DNA from: Corynebacterium dentalis
Lineage (GTDB): Bacteria > Actinomycetota > Actinomycetes > Mycobacteriales > Mycobacteriaceae
Direction: 5' to 3'
Length of the DNA stretch: 64,000 nucleotides
NCBI RefSeq assembly: GCF_900232865.1
Contig: NZ_OCTS01000002.1
Span: 186,001 to 250,000, forward strand
Of this stretch, positions 10,253-18,550 are shown piece by piece. The position numbers and the translations under genes are program-made. The number at the start of each line of letters is the position of its first letter. Position 1 is the first letter of the stretch. The notes beneath the pieces are model-generated. The model saw only the letters and a program-made list of their open reading frames with translations, was not told where the DNA came from and did no database searches.

Positions 10253-11893
10253 TTAAATGAGCGTGCGCTCCGCGTTGTCCGGCAGTTCGAAGGTCTTACC
10301 CGGGTTGAGGATTCCCGCGGGGTCCAGCTCGCGCTTGACGGCCTTGAGGATGTTGATGCCCAGCGGGCTGATCTCCTCGCTCATCCACGGCAAGTGGTCG
10401 GTTCCCACGGCATGGTGGTGGGTGACGGTACCGCCGTTTTTCGTCATGGCCTCCGTGGCTGCAGACTTGGCTGCCCGCCACTTACGCGCCGTGGACTCAT
10501 TGTCCTCGCTGGCACCGGCGACGATAGTGAAGTACAGAGAACACCCGGTGGCGTAGACGTGGCTGACATGGCACATGATCAGCGCCGCAGACTCCCCGAC
10601 CAGCTGGGAGGCCAGCGCTGTTCCCACTGCCTTCTTCAGGCGGGGGACGTTGGACCAATCTGTAGCCGTCTCTAGGGTTTCGCACAGCGCACCGGCGTCC
10701 ATTAGCGTGTCCCGTAGAACGGGCGCGCCGAAGCGTCCCTTTTCCCACTGCCGGGCCGGGCCTTCGCCCACAGAGGTGCCACCGTGTGCCAGCATCACCG
10801 AACGCGTCTCTTGGTGGGTGCGCCGCGCGTGCTCCTCGCTGCCTTCGAACATGGCGATGGCTCGACAGCCCTTATTGTCCTCGGATTCCGATTCGCCGAT
10901 CTTGTCGGTACTGGTCAGGTTCACGGAGGACTCAATCTCGTCGGACAAGCGCAACACCGCTGGGTTGGCGCCGGACTGCTCCACCGCACGCAACGCGGCC
11001 ACACCCTTGTCGAACGTAGGGAAAGTAAAGGCCTCGTAGAGCTTTGCTTCTGGGATGGGGTGCACATGCACGCGCACGCGGGTGATGATGCCGAACAACC
11101 CTTCGGAGCCCAAGAACAACTGCTTCAGCGAAGGTCCCGCCGCGGTCGCTGGTGAGGCCTGGCCCGGGCGGATGATTCCTTGCGGAGTCACCACCGTCAG
11201 CTCTCGCACCATGTCATCAAAGCGTCCGTAGCCAGCGGAGTTCTGCCCGCTGGAGCGGGTCGCCGCAAAGCCGCCGATAGTTGCGTACGGGAAGGACTGG
11301 GGGAAGTGCCCCAACTGCAGGCCGTATTCCGCCAGCTTCAGCTCGGCATGCGGCCCCATCAAACCGGCTCCGAGTGTGGCCAGCCCAGATTCAGCGTCGA
11401 CATCCTCCAACGCATCAAAACGGGCCAGGTCCACGCTGATCACCGCACGGTGGCCCTCGCCCTGCACGGGGTTGATCCCGCCGACCACCGAGGTGCCGCC
11501 ACCAAAAGGAACCACGGCGATGCCCTCGGCGGAGCAGTACTGCAGAATCTCCAGGATCTGTTCCTCGGTCTCAGGAGTGACCACCGCATCCGGGGCGGAG
11601 ATCTCCTCCCCCATCCGCCAATCCAGCAGGTCCAGGTAGCTTTTCCCGCGGGCACGAGGGCGGCGGTGCTCAACGGCTGTGGAGACGAACGCCTCGCCCA
11701 CGATGCGTCCCAGCGCGGCAAGGTCACCCTCCGTTGCCCGAGAGGCAACCAGCTTCGGCTCCTGCACCGGCGCGGGCTTGGTCACGCCCAGCATGCTGCC
11801 CAGCATCTTCTGAATAGATGGCGAAAGCTCCTTCGCCTCATCAAGGGTTCCCCACTTGTTGTAGACCATTGGTGGCATTGGCATCTTTTTCAT
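10253..11893 (-). CDS. FAD-linked oxidase, alkylglycerone-phosphate synthase-like
   Basis: A 546-residue flavoprotein of the PCMH-type FAD family. The FAD-binding loop is VVPFGGGTSVVGGINP, followed by LQLGHFPQSFPYATIGGFAATRSSGQNSAGYGRFDDMV-type sequence (key part GGFAATRSSGQNSAGYG). The C-terminus has THHHAVGTDHLPWM and LDPAGILNPGK. This set is typical of alkyldihydroxyacetone-phosphate synthase and its bacterial relatives; D-lactate or glycolate oxidase is the alternative. It is divergent from glpD with only about 50 bases between starts, suggesting shared control around glycerol phosphates. No Shine-Dalgarno is visible before either candidate start (GTG 11899 or ATG 11893). Confidence 0.82.
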   Translation of the reverse strand: MKKMPMPPMVYNKWGTLDEAKELSPSIQKMLGSMLGVTKPAPVQEPKLVASRATEGDLAALGRIVGEAFVSTAVEHRRPRARGKSYLDLLDWRMGEEISAPDAVVTPETEEQILEILQYCSAEGIAVVPFGGGTSVVGGINPVQGEGHRAVISVDLARFDALEDVDAESGLATLGAGLMGPHAELKLAEYGLQLGHFPQSFPYATIGGFAATRSSGQNSAGYGRFDDMVRELTVVTPQGIIRPGQASPATAAGPSLKQLFLGSEGLFGIITRVRVHVHPIPEAKLYEAFTFPTFDKGVAALRAVEQSGANPAVLRLSDEIESSVNLTSTDKIGESESEDNKGCRAIAMFEGSEEHARRTHQETRSVMLAHGGTSVGEGPARQWEKGRFGAPVLRDTLMDAGALCETLETATDWSNVPRLKKAVGTALASQLVGESAALIMCHVSHVYATGCSLYFTIVAGASEDNESTARKWRAAKSAATEAMTKNGGTVTHHHAVGTDHLPWMSEEISPLGINILKAVKRELDPAGILNPGKTFELPDNAERTLI

Positions 11894-11942
11894 AGTCACA
11901 GGGTACGCGAGGGCTTTTTATATAACGGCTAGTCTGGAAATC

Positions 11943-13586
11943 ATGACTGGTCTTGATTCATTCACCCCACAGCGCACCGTCCTGTCTCCGCAGTACCGGG
12001 CCGAATTACTGGGCTCGTTGGCAGCCGGTGCGCACTACGATCTGGTGGTCATTGGCGCCGGAGTGACGGGCTCGGGAGTCGCCTTGGATGCCGCTAGCCG
12101 TGGCTTGTCGGTGCTGATCGTCGAGGCGCAGGATCTCGCTTTCGGTACCTCGCGGTGGTCGTCCAAGTTGGCGCACGGCGGGTTGCGCTACCTGGCCTCC
12201 GGCAACGTCGGCATCGCGCAGCGCAGCGCGGTGGAGCGCGGCGCCCTGATGGAGACCATCGCCCCGCACCTCACGCGTGCTCTCCCGCAGGTAGTGGCGG
12301 CGGGTAACTTTTCACCGCTGAGCTTCGTTCCCCGTCTGGGCTTTTTCGCCGGGGACATCCTGCGCATTGCCGCGGGCACGTCCTCGCGCACGCTGCCTCG
12401 TTCGCGGACGGTGAGCGCCAAAAAGGTTAAGCAGTTGTGTCCTGGGGTCTCCGATGCGGTGAAGTTCGGTTTCGTTAATTATGACGGGCAGTTAATCGAC
12501 GACGCCCGCCTCGTCACAGCTCTCGCCCGCACCGCGGCCGGCTACGGTGCGGACGTGCTGACTCATACCAAGGCAGATATCGCCCCTGGGCGCGACGATG
12601 GCCTCAAGTCCGTGACCCTCACGCGCACCCACGCGGCGGAAGGCGAACCGGAGTGGCCAGCCGAGGGCATCCAGGTAACGGCCGCCGGGGTTATCAACGC
12701 CACGGGCGTGTGGGCAGGAGACATCGAAGACGATGTCTCCGTGACGCCGAGCCGCGGCACCCACCTCGTGGTGGATGCAGAAAAACTGGGAAATCCACAG
12801 GGTGCGCTGACGGTGGCGGTGCAGGGGTCAGTGAATCGCTTTTGCTTCATCCTGCCCACGCAGCTGGGGCGTTGCTACATCGGCCTGACCGATGAGACAG
12901 CCGAATTCGAAGACATTCCGCACGCCCCGGAATCCGATATCGAATGGATCTTGACCGTGGTCAACCACGGGCTGAAAACCCAGCTGACTGCAGACGATGT
13001 GCTGGGAGCGTTCGCTGGGCTACGACCGCTGGTACAACTGCGCGGTGCCGTGGCGAAGGCCGCCTCGGATTCCACAGCCGACCTTTCACGGGAGCACTTG
13101 ATTGTGCACAAGGACGGTGTGGTGACCGTGACCGGCGGCAAGCTCACCGAGTACCGATTGATGGCGCAGCAGGCCGTGGATCGTGCACTCAAAGAGCAGG
13201 AAATTCGCCGACGTATCGAAGGCTCAGCAAAAGACTGCGCGACGAAGGAGATCGCGTTGGTGGGCGCCACTGCAGCGCGTTCGCCACGGGGTGCCTCCCA
13301 GATCGCCGCCGCACACGCGTTGACCAGTGGGCTACCGGCATCGCTGGTCTCGCGTTTCGGCGCGGAGGCTCGCAATGTGCTCGCGGAGTGCCGGATCCCA
13401 GATGGCGAACAGCAGGTGGGGGGCCTAGACATCACGCGCGCGGAAATCTCCTATGCCGTAACCCACGAGGGCGCGGTGACAGTGGGAGACATTCTGGATC
13501 GCCGCACGCGCATCGGGCTGGTTCCGGAGGATCGCCGCGCCGCCGAATCCGTGGCGGAGGAAGCGCTAGCAGCAGCGCAGGTTTAG
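11943..13586 (+). CDS. glpD: Aerobic glycerol-3-phosphate dehydrogenase
   Basis: A membrane-associated FAD enzyme that oxidises glycerol 3-phosphate to dihydroxyacetone phosphate and feeds electrons to quinone. The 547-residue protein has the Rossmann FAD motif VVIGAGVTGSGVALDAASRG near residue 35. The GlpD signature SSKLAHGGLRYLASGNVGI follows, then INATGVWAGDI, SRGTHLVV, and TVTGGKLTEYRLMAQQAVD. Start at ATG 11943, with GGAAAT just upstream. It is divergent from the alkylglycerone-phosphate-synthase-like gene, whose substrate would derive from the product of GlpD. Confidence 0.93.
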   Translation: MTGLDSFTPQRTVLSPQYRAELLGSLAAGAHYDLVVIGAGVTGSGVALDAASRGLSVLIVEAQDLAFGTSRWSSKLAHGGLRYLASGNVGIAQRSAVERGALMETIAPHLTRALPQVVAAGNFSPLSFVPRLGFFAGDILRIAAGTSSRTLPRSRTVSAKKVKQLCPGVSDAVKFGFVNYDGQLIDDARLVTALARTAAGYGADVLTHTKADIAPGRDDGLKSVTLTRTHAAEGEPEWPAEGIQVTAAGVINATGVWAGDIEDDVSVTPSRGTHLVVDAEKLGNPQGALTVAVQGSVNRFCFILPTQLGRCYIGLTDETAEFEDIPHAPESDIEWILTVVNHGLKTQLTADDVLGAFAGLRPLVQLRGAVAKAASDSTADLSREHLIVHKDGVVTVTGGKLTEYRLMAQQAVDRALKEQEIRRRIEGSAKDCATKEIALVGATAARSPRGASQIAAAHALTSGLPASLVSRFGAEARNVLAECRIPDGEQQVGGLDITRAEISYAVTHEGAVTVGDILDRRTRIGLVPEDRRAAESVAEEALAAAQV

Positions 13587-13610
13587 ACGCGCAGGGCTAA
13601 CCGCTCGGGA

Positions 13611-15290
13611 CTAACTCTGCGGGCCTCCGCGGACCCATTCCCACGCCAGCGTGCGCGCTTCATCCTCGCCATCGCCACGGGTCAGGGTGATATCGAGCAC
13701 CGTGTCGCTGAGCTGTTCCACCATTCCGCGACCCCATTCGGCCACCACCACGGTGTCCTGCAGGTCGGCGTCGAGATCAAGGGACTCTAACGCATCAAGA
13801 ACCGCATCGGGATCTGCATACGTGCCGGGCTCGATGCTCTCGGCAACGTCCTCTCCGAGCAACCGGTAGGCGTCCATGTGCAGCAGACCGGGTGCGCCAG
13901 GCTCGCCCGGCTTGTGGGTGCGCACGATGGTAAACGTCGGCGACTGCACGCGCCCGCGCACGCCCAACCCCTGGGCAATGCCCTGGGTGAGTGTAGTTTT
14001 CCCGGCGCCCAATGCACCCGTGAGCACCACCACGGTGCCCGCCTTGAGCGTCTTGCCCAGTTGCTCGCCGAGGGCCCGCATCTCCTCGGCCGTATTGGCC
14101 ACCGCGGAGGACGCGCCAGAGAAGTCAACGCCCGGAGCTTCCACGTAGCGACGCTGCACGCGGCCGCGAGGCATCGTGAGGATCTCGTAGGCAATTGTGT
14201 CGGCTCGCTCCGCTACTTCTTCCACAGTCGGGCCGCTGTCGCCGAAGATCACTGCCCAATCGCCGGGAGCGACATGCGGGGCGGGCTCTGCATCAACGTC
14301 GCCGAGGTTCACCACGAACTGATCCATACATACGCGGCCGATCTGCGGATACCGCGTGCCATTGATGCTGACCTCGAAATTTCCGGAGAGGCTGCGCGGA
14401 ATTCCGTCCGCGTAGCCGATGCCGATCACTGCGGTGCGGGTATCCTTCTCCGCCCGCCACGTCAGGCCGTAGCTCACCCCTTCCCCGGCGGGCACCACGC
14501 GCGTCGTGAGAACACGAGCGCGCAGCGTCATCGCCGGGCGCAGTCCGGCTTGTACCGGTGGATCCACCGGGTCCACACCATAGACGCCCACCCCGGGTCG
14601 CACCATTTGGTGATGCGTATCCGGCCGGGACAGCGTGGCCGGGGTGTTGGCCATGTGGTTGATCGGCGCACGGATCCCCTGGGCACGGCACAGCTCGATG
14701 GCCTCGTTGAACCGGGCGACTTGCAGGTCCGTGACGTGCGCCTCGGCGGTCATGTCCGCGCTGGCCAGGTGGGTCATCAGTCCCGTGACCTGGAGTGTTC
14801 CCGAGCGCTCAGCCTCGGCCAGCAGGTCAACGGTCCGGGTCCATTCCTTCGGTCCGACGCCACTTCTGGACAGCCCAGAATCGAACATCAGCGTCACCTG
14901 CGGCTGAACATTCAGCTCGGCAGGTAGTGCATCGATCTGCCGCACCACATCTTCTGCGTGCGCCAGCGAAGGAATCCCGATGGTGACTCCCTGGCTCAAT
15001 GCGCTTTCGAGCTCTTCCCCCGGATACCACATCCATGCTGTGACCGGCTCGTTCACGCCGAGCTCGCGCAAGCTCAGGGCCTCGCCCACGGTCGCGACAC
15101 CCAACTGAGCAGCGCCCGCAGCGATCGCCGTGCGCGCCACCGGCAGCATGCCGTGGTTGTATGCATCCGCCTTGATGATGACCATGACCTGCGCCGGCGC
15201 TGCGGCCCGCACGAACGTCCGCACGTTGTGCGCAATGGCGTCGAGATCAATAACGACCTCAGCCAGCGCATGCTGCGACACTGGGTTCAA
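13611..15290 (-). CDS. alr: Alanine racemase-TsaE fusion
   Basis: About 559 residues in a single frame. Residues 1-375 are alanine racemase, a PLP enzyme making D-alanine for peptidoglycan: the PLP lysine K40 lies in IIKADAYNHG and the C-terminal domain has VSYGLTWRAE and RVCMDQFVVNLGD. Residues 395-559 are TsaE, the t6A ATPase: Walker A GALGAGKTTL near 425 and VVVAEWGRGM. In M. tuberculosis these are two genes, Rv3423c and Rv3422c. I choose TTG at 15290 (GGAG seven bases upstream, four bases after the glmS stop); GTG at 15281 is the alternative. The open frame extends to 15602, but that part is only antisense-frame noise over glmS. Confidence 0.9.
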   Translation of the reverse strand: MNPVSQHALAEVVIDLDAIAHNVRTFVRAAAPAQVMVIIKADAYNHGMLPVARTAIAAGAAQLGVATVGEALSLRELGVNEPVTAWMWYPGEELESALSQGVTIGIPSLAHAEDVVRQIDALPAELNVQPQVTLMFDSGLSRSGVGPKEWTRTVDLLAEAERSGTLQVTGLMTHLASADMTAEAHVTDLQVARFNEAIELCRAQGIRAPINHMANTPATLSRPDTHHQMVRPGVGVYGVDPVDPPVQAGLRPAMTLRARVLTTRVVPAGEGVSYGLTWRAEKDTRTAVIGIGYADGIPRSLSGNFEVSINGTRYPQIGRVCMDQFVVNLGDVDAEPAPHVAPGDWAVIFGDSGPTVEEVAERADTIAYEILTMPRGRVQRRYVEAPGVDFSGASSAVANTAEEMRALGEQLGKTLKAGTVVVLTGALGAGKTTLTQGIAQGLGVRGRVQSPTFTIVRTHKPGEPGAPGLLHMDAYRLLGEDVAESIEPGTYADPDAVLDALESLDLDADLQDTVVVAEWGRGMVEQLSDTVLDITLTRGDGEDEARTLAWEWVRGGPQS

Positions 15291-15294
15291 GCTT

Positions 15295-17157
15295 CTACTC
15301 CACTGTGACGGACTTGGCCAGGTTGCGCGGCTTGTCGATGTCATCGTTGCCACACTGGCGGGCGATGTCCGCGGCCAAGAACTGCAGCGGGATGGTGGAC
15401 AAGATCGGCTGGACCAAAGTGGAGGTCTGTGGGATTTCCAGCAGGTAGTTAGCGAAAGGCTTAACAGCCTCATCGCCCTCTTCGGCCACCACGATCGTCT
15501 TCGCACCGCGGGCGCGGATCTCCTGAATGTTGGAGACAATCTTGGAGTGCAACACCGGGCGACCTTGTGGGCTCGGCACCACAACCACCACGGGCAGGTC
15601 ATCCTCGATCAGGGCGATCGGACCATGCTTGAGCTCGCCTGCGGCGAAGCCCTCGGCGTGGATGTAGGCCAGCTCCTTGAGCTTCAGTGCGCCCTCGAGA
15701 GCAACGGGGAAGCCCACGTGGCGGCCGAGGAAGAGCATGGTGCGCACAGGGCCGAGCTCTTCTGCCAGCTCCAGGATCTGCTCGCGCAGCTCCAGCGTCT
15801 TTTCGATCTTCGGGGTCAGGCTCTCCAGCTCGCGGAAGATCGCGGCGATCTCATCGGAGTACTTAGTACCACGTGCCTGCGCTAATGCCAGGCCCACCAC
15901 GTAGTTGGCTGCAACCTGTGCGAGGAACGCCTTGGTGGAAGCCACACCGATCTCCGGACCAGCGTGGGTGTAGAGTACCGCATCTGCCTCGCGCGGAATC
16001 TGGGAACCGTTGGTGTTACACACGGCCAGCACGCGAGCGCCCTGGCTCTTGGCGTGACGGACGGCCTCCAGCGTGTCCGCGGTCTCACCGGACTGGGACA
16101 CGGCGACCACCAGCGTTTGCTTATCCAGTACTGGGTCGCGGTAGCGGAACTCAGAGGCCACCTCGATTTCCACGGGCACACGCACCCAGTGCTCGATGGC
16201 GTACTTGGCCAGCAGTCCGGAGTGGTAGGCGGAGCCACAGGCCACCACGAAGACCTTTCCCACCTGGCGCAGCTCGTCATCGGACAAACGCTGCTCGTCC
16301 AGAACCACGCGACCGTCAAGGAAGTGACCAGCGAGAGTGTCGCGCACGGCGGCAGGCTGCTCGAAGATCTCCTTCATCATGAAGGAATCAAAGCCACCCT
16401 TTTCCGCAGCTTCCAGATCCCAATCGATGGTGAATGGACGCCCCTCGACCTCGTTACCTGAGAAATCGCAGATCTTGTAGGAATCGGGGGTGATGATGAC
16501 GGCGTTGTCCTGCCCCAGTTCCACAGCATTCTTGGTGCGGTCGATGAAGGCGGCGACGTCAGAACTAATGAAGTTTTCGCCTTCGCCCACACCCACGATC
16601 AGTGGGGTGGAGTGACGGCCAGCGACGATGCGATCTGGCGCGTCGGCGTGAGTGAACAGGACGGTGAACGCACCTTCCAGGCGGGAGAGCACGCTGAGGG
16701 CGGAGGCTTCAAAGTCGCCCTGGGTGGGACCCTCGTTGTAGGCAAGCGCGAGGAGGTGTGCTGCCACCTCGGAGTCCGTTTCGGATTCCATTTCCACGCC
16801 GGCTGCTTCGATTTCGTCACGGAGGGCGGCGAAGTTTTCGATGATGCCGTTGTGGACGATGGCTGCCTTGCCGTCGAACGAACGATGAGGGTGCGCGTTG
16901 GCATCGTTGGGTCGGCCGTGCGTGGCCCAACGCGTGTGGCCGATGCAGGTAGAGCCCTGGAAAGTATCCTTGCCGACTTCGTCGAGACGGTTCAGGAGGT
17001 TATCGAGCTTGCCCTCTTTCTTCTCGAGGTGCAGCTCTCCGGGTTCGATGACTGCAATTCCTGCAGAATCGTACCCTCGGTATTCCATTCGTTTGAGGGC
17101 ATCGAGGCCGATCTGCAACGCATCTGAATTTCCGACGTAGCCAACAATTGCACACAT
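15295..17157 (-). CDS. glmS: Glutamine-fructose-6-phosphate aminotransferase
   Basis: Makes glucosamine 6-phosphate, the entry to UDP-GlcNAc and peptidoglycan synthesis. The 620-residue protein starts with the catalytic cysteine (MCAIVGYVG). It has the glutaminase motifs MEYRGYDSAGIA and GHTRWATHGRPNDANAHPH, and two SIS isomerase domains (SGETADTLEA, GPEIGVASTKAF, and the terminal DKPRNLAKSVTVE). It is closely followed by alr-tsaE, and glmM lies about 5 kb away, so cell-wall precursor genes cluster here. No glmS ribozyme is expected in Actinobacteria and none is seen. Confidence 0.96.
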   Translation of the reverse strand: MCAIVGYVGNSDALQIGLDALKRMEYRGYDSAGIAVIEPGELHLEKKEGKLDNLLNRLDEVGKDTFQGSTCIGHTRWATHGRPNDANAHPHRSFDGKAAIVHNGIIENFAALRDEIEAAGVEMESETDSEVAAHLLALAYNEGPTQGDFEASALSVLSRLEGAFTVLFTHADAPDRIVAGRHSTPLIVGVGEGENFISSDVAAFIDRTKNAVELGQDNAVIITPDSYKICDFSGNEVEGRPFTIDWDLEAAEKGGFDSFMMKEIFEQPAAVRDTLAGHFLDGRVVLDEQRLSDDELRQVGKVFVVACGSAYHSGLLAKYAIEHWVRVPVEIEVASEFRYRDPVLDKQTLVVAVSQSGETADTLEAVRHAKSQGARVLAVCNTNGSQIPREADAVLYTHAGPEIGVASTKAFLAQVAANYVVGLALAQARGTKYSDEIAAIFRELESLTPKIEKTLELREQILELAEELGPVRTMLFLGRHVGFPVALEGALKLKELAYIHAEGFAAGELKHGPIALIEDDLPVVVVVPSPQGRPVLHSKIVSNIQEIRARGAKTIVVAEEGDEAVKPFANYLLEIPQTSTLVQPILSTIPLQFLAADIARQCGNDDIDKPRNLAKSVTVE

Positions 17158-17286
17158 AGGGGAAACGATACACGCTGTGGATTATTGAATTCGAAGACTT
17201 GTCTATTTGTGGGTTGGGCGGCTGGTCGGCTGGAAAGTTCGGATGCTTCTGCGCTCGTGCTGCATCGTCGGTTAGGCTTATACATC

Positions 17287-18183
17287 GTGGCAGATAAACT
17301 GAAAAACCTCGTTCCTTCGCTCGGCAAGCGCGGCCCGCACCGAGTGCTCACTGGCGATCTCTCTTTCGCGGGCATCCCTGGCCGCGTGTATGTCCCTGAA
17401 GAGGGCAAGAGCATCCCCGGTGTGGCCTTTGGTCACGATTGGCGCGTGGGAGTGGATGGCTACCATGCGACTCTGCGCCACTTGGCTAGCTGGGGTATCG
17501 CTGTAGCAGCTCCGGATACGGAGAAGGGCTTTGTCCCTAACCACCGTGGTTTCGCTGCGGATTTGGAAACTGCTCTGCAGATTCTGGCTGGAGTGCGTTT
17601 GGGTCAGGGCAATGTGACCGTGCAGCCTTTCAATCTCTACTTGGCTGGCCATGGAATGGGTGCTTCCACTGCTGTGTTGGCTGCGACTAATCGCGCCAAC
17701 CGCACGGATTCGATTCGCACCGGCGATGCTCCTCCCCTGGCTGGTGTGGTGTCTGTATTCCCATCGGACACTTCTCCTAACGCCTACGAAGCTGCCAAGC
17801 ATGTGGACGTTCCTGGCCTGATTCTGGCTGCGGGAGCGTTGGCTGATGTTCCTGCTGGTAGTCCGGAGCGCATGGCCGCTAACTGGAAGGGTGAGGTCTT
17901 CTACCGCAAGCTGAAGAAGGCAAGCTCCACTGGTTTCCACGAGAAGCTGGCACGCAAGTTCCTCTTGGGTCAGGGTGGCCCGGAATTCGCTAATCAGGAG
18001 GAAATCCGTGGTTTGATGACGGGCTTCATCTTGGCTGGCGAGCAAAGCAAGTACAAGGCGTTCCGTAGTCACGACGAAAAGCTCGATGACACCGAGGCTC
18101 CCGGCCAGCTGGAGCTGGCGCGTCACCTTCCGGAGAACGCTGACGCTTTGGATAGCCTGCAGGGTCTGCAAAAGCTGATCTAG
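17287..18183 (+). CDS. Alpha/beta-hydrolase-like protein lacking the nucleophile
   Basis: A 298-residue cytosolic protein with the dienelactone-hydrolase-like fold: SFAGIPGRVYVPEEG, then GVAFGHDWRVGVDGYHATLRHLA, then the elbow LYLAGHGMGASTAVLAA. The elbow would be G-H-S-M-G in an active serine hydrolase; here it is GHGMG (121-125), so the nucleophile is glycine. It probably corresponds to Rv3438, which sits in the same place between glmS and the Rv3439c-like gene. Codon choice (GGT, GCT, CTG, AAG) differs from its neighbours and suggests high expression. The start is the GTG at 17287; the frame extends upstream to 17185 without a ribosome-binding site. Confidence 0.8.
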   Translation: MADKLKNLVPSLGKRGPHRVLTGDLSFAGIPGRVYVPEEGKSIPGVAFGHDWRVGVDGYHATLRHLASWGIAVAAPDTEKGFVPNHRGFAADLETALQILAGVRLGQGNVTVQPFNLYLAGHGMGASTAVLAATNRANRTDSIRTGDAPPLAGVVSVFPSDTSPNAYEAAKHVDVPGLILAAGALADVPAGSPERMAANWKGEVFYRKLKKASSTGFHEKLARKFLLGQGGPEFANQEEIRGLMTGFILAGEQSKYKAFRSHDEKLDDTEAPGQLELARHLPENADALDSLQGLQKLI

Positions 18184-18188
18184 TTCGC

Positions 18189-18205
18189 GGGGTGTGCAAC
18201 ACCCC
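18189..18205 (+). terminator. Short hairpin after the hydrolase-like gene
   Basis: GGGGTGT-GCA-ACACCCC forms a 7-bp GC-rich stem directly after the stop at 18183. There is no U-tract, so it may only protect the 3' end. Confidence 0.35.
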
Positions 18206-18259
18206 TGGTTGGATCTCGGGCTTTGAGCGTCTGGACTGCATCTCCGGTTCGGGCCACTT

Positions 18260-18550
18260 TTAAGTGAAGATGTCCGGCTGTCTCATACGGTGCGAGCCAC
18301 CACCGGTATGAGGCGGCCGGTAATTCATATCTGGGGTGGGGTTGTGCGTGCTCTGATTTGGACGCGGAGTAGCTTCGGCTTGCTCGCTTTGTTTGGGCGT
18401 GGCTTCTTCTAAAGAATGTCCAGACTTTTCCGCCAAAGTGCGTAATAGTTCCGTTTGTTCTTTTAGAACATCTTCAAATTCTTTGGTCATTTCAGCGACC
18501 TGTGAGAAGTACTCATCCAGGATGGATTGATAGTGCTGATGGTTCACCAT
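18260..18550 (-). CDS. Small helical protein, last gene of the EspC-like trio
   Basis: A 96-residue protein. Its first half is a predicted amphipathic helix or coiled coil rich in Glu, Lys and Leu (about residues 5-45), and its second half is Pro/Gln/Thr-rich and ends MRQPDIFT. No signal peptide, no membrane segment, no cysteine. AAGGAG lies six bases before the ATG. The first seven bases overlap the end of the 20-cysteine protein, so its translation is coupled to it. I do not recognise the family. The location suggests a chaperone or partner of the two upstream products. Confidence 0.65.
   Translation of the reverse strand: MVNHQHYQSILDEYFSQVAEMTKEFEDVLKEQTELLRTLAEKSGHSLEEATPKQSEQAEATPRPNQSTHNPTPDMNYRPPHTGGGSHRMRQPDIFT

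Noticed and set aside
15291..15602. N-terminal extension of the Alr-TsaE frame (MTCPWWLWCRAHK...)
   Set aside because: It is the antisense-frame reading of glmS in the same strand but another frame: low-complexity, Trp/Arg/Ser-rich, no family match, and no ribosome-binding site. The real start lies just after the glmS stop.
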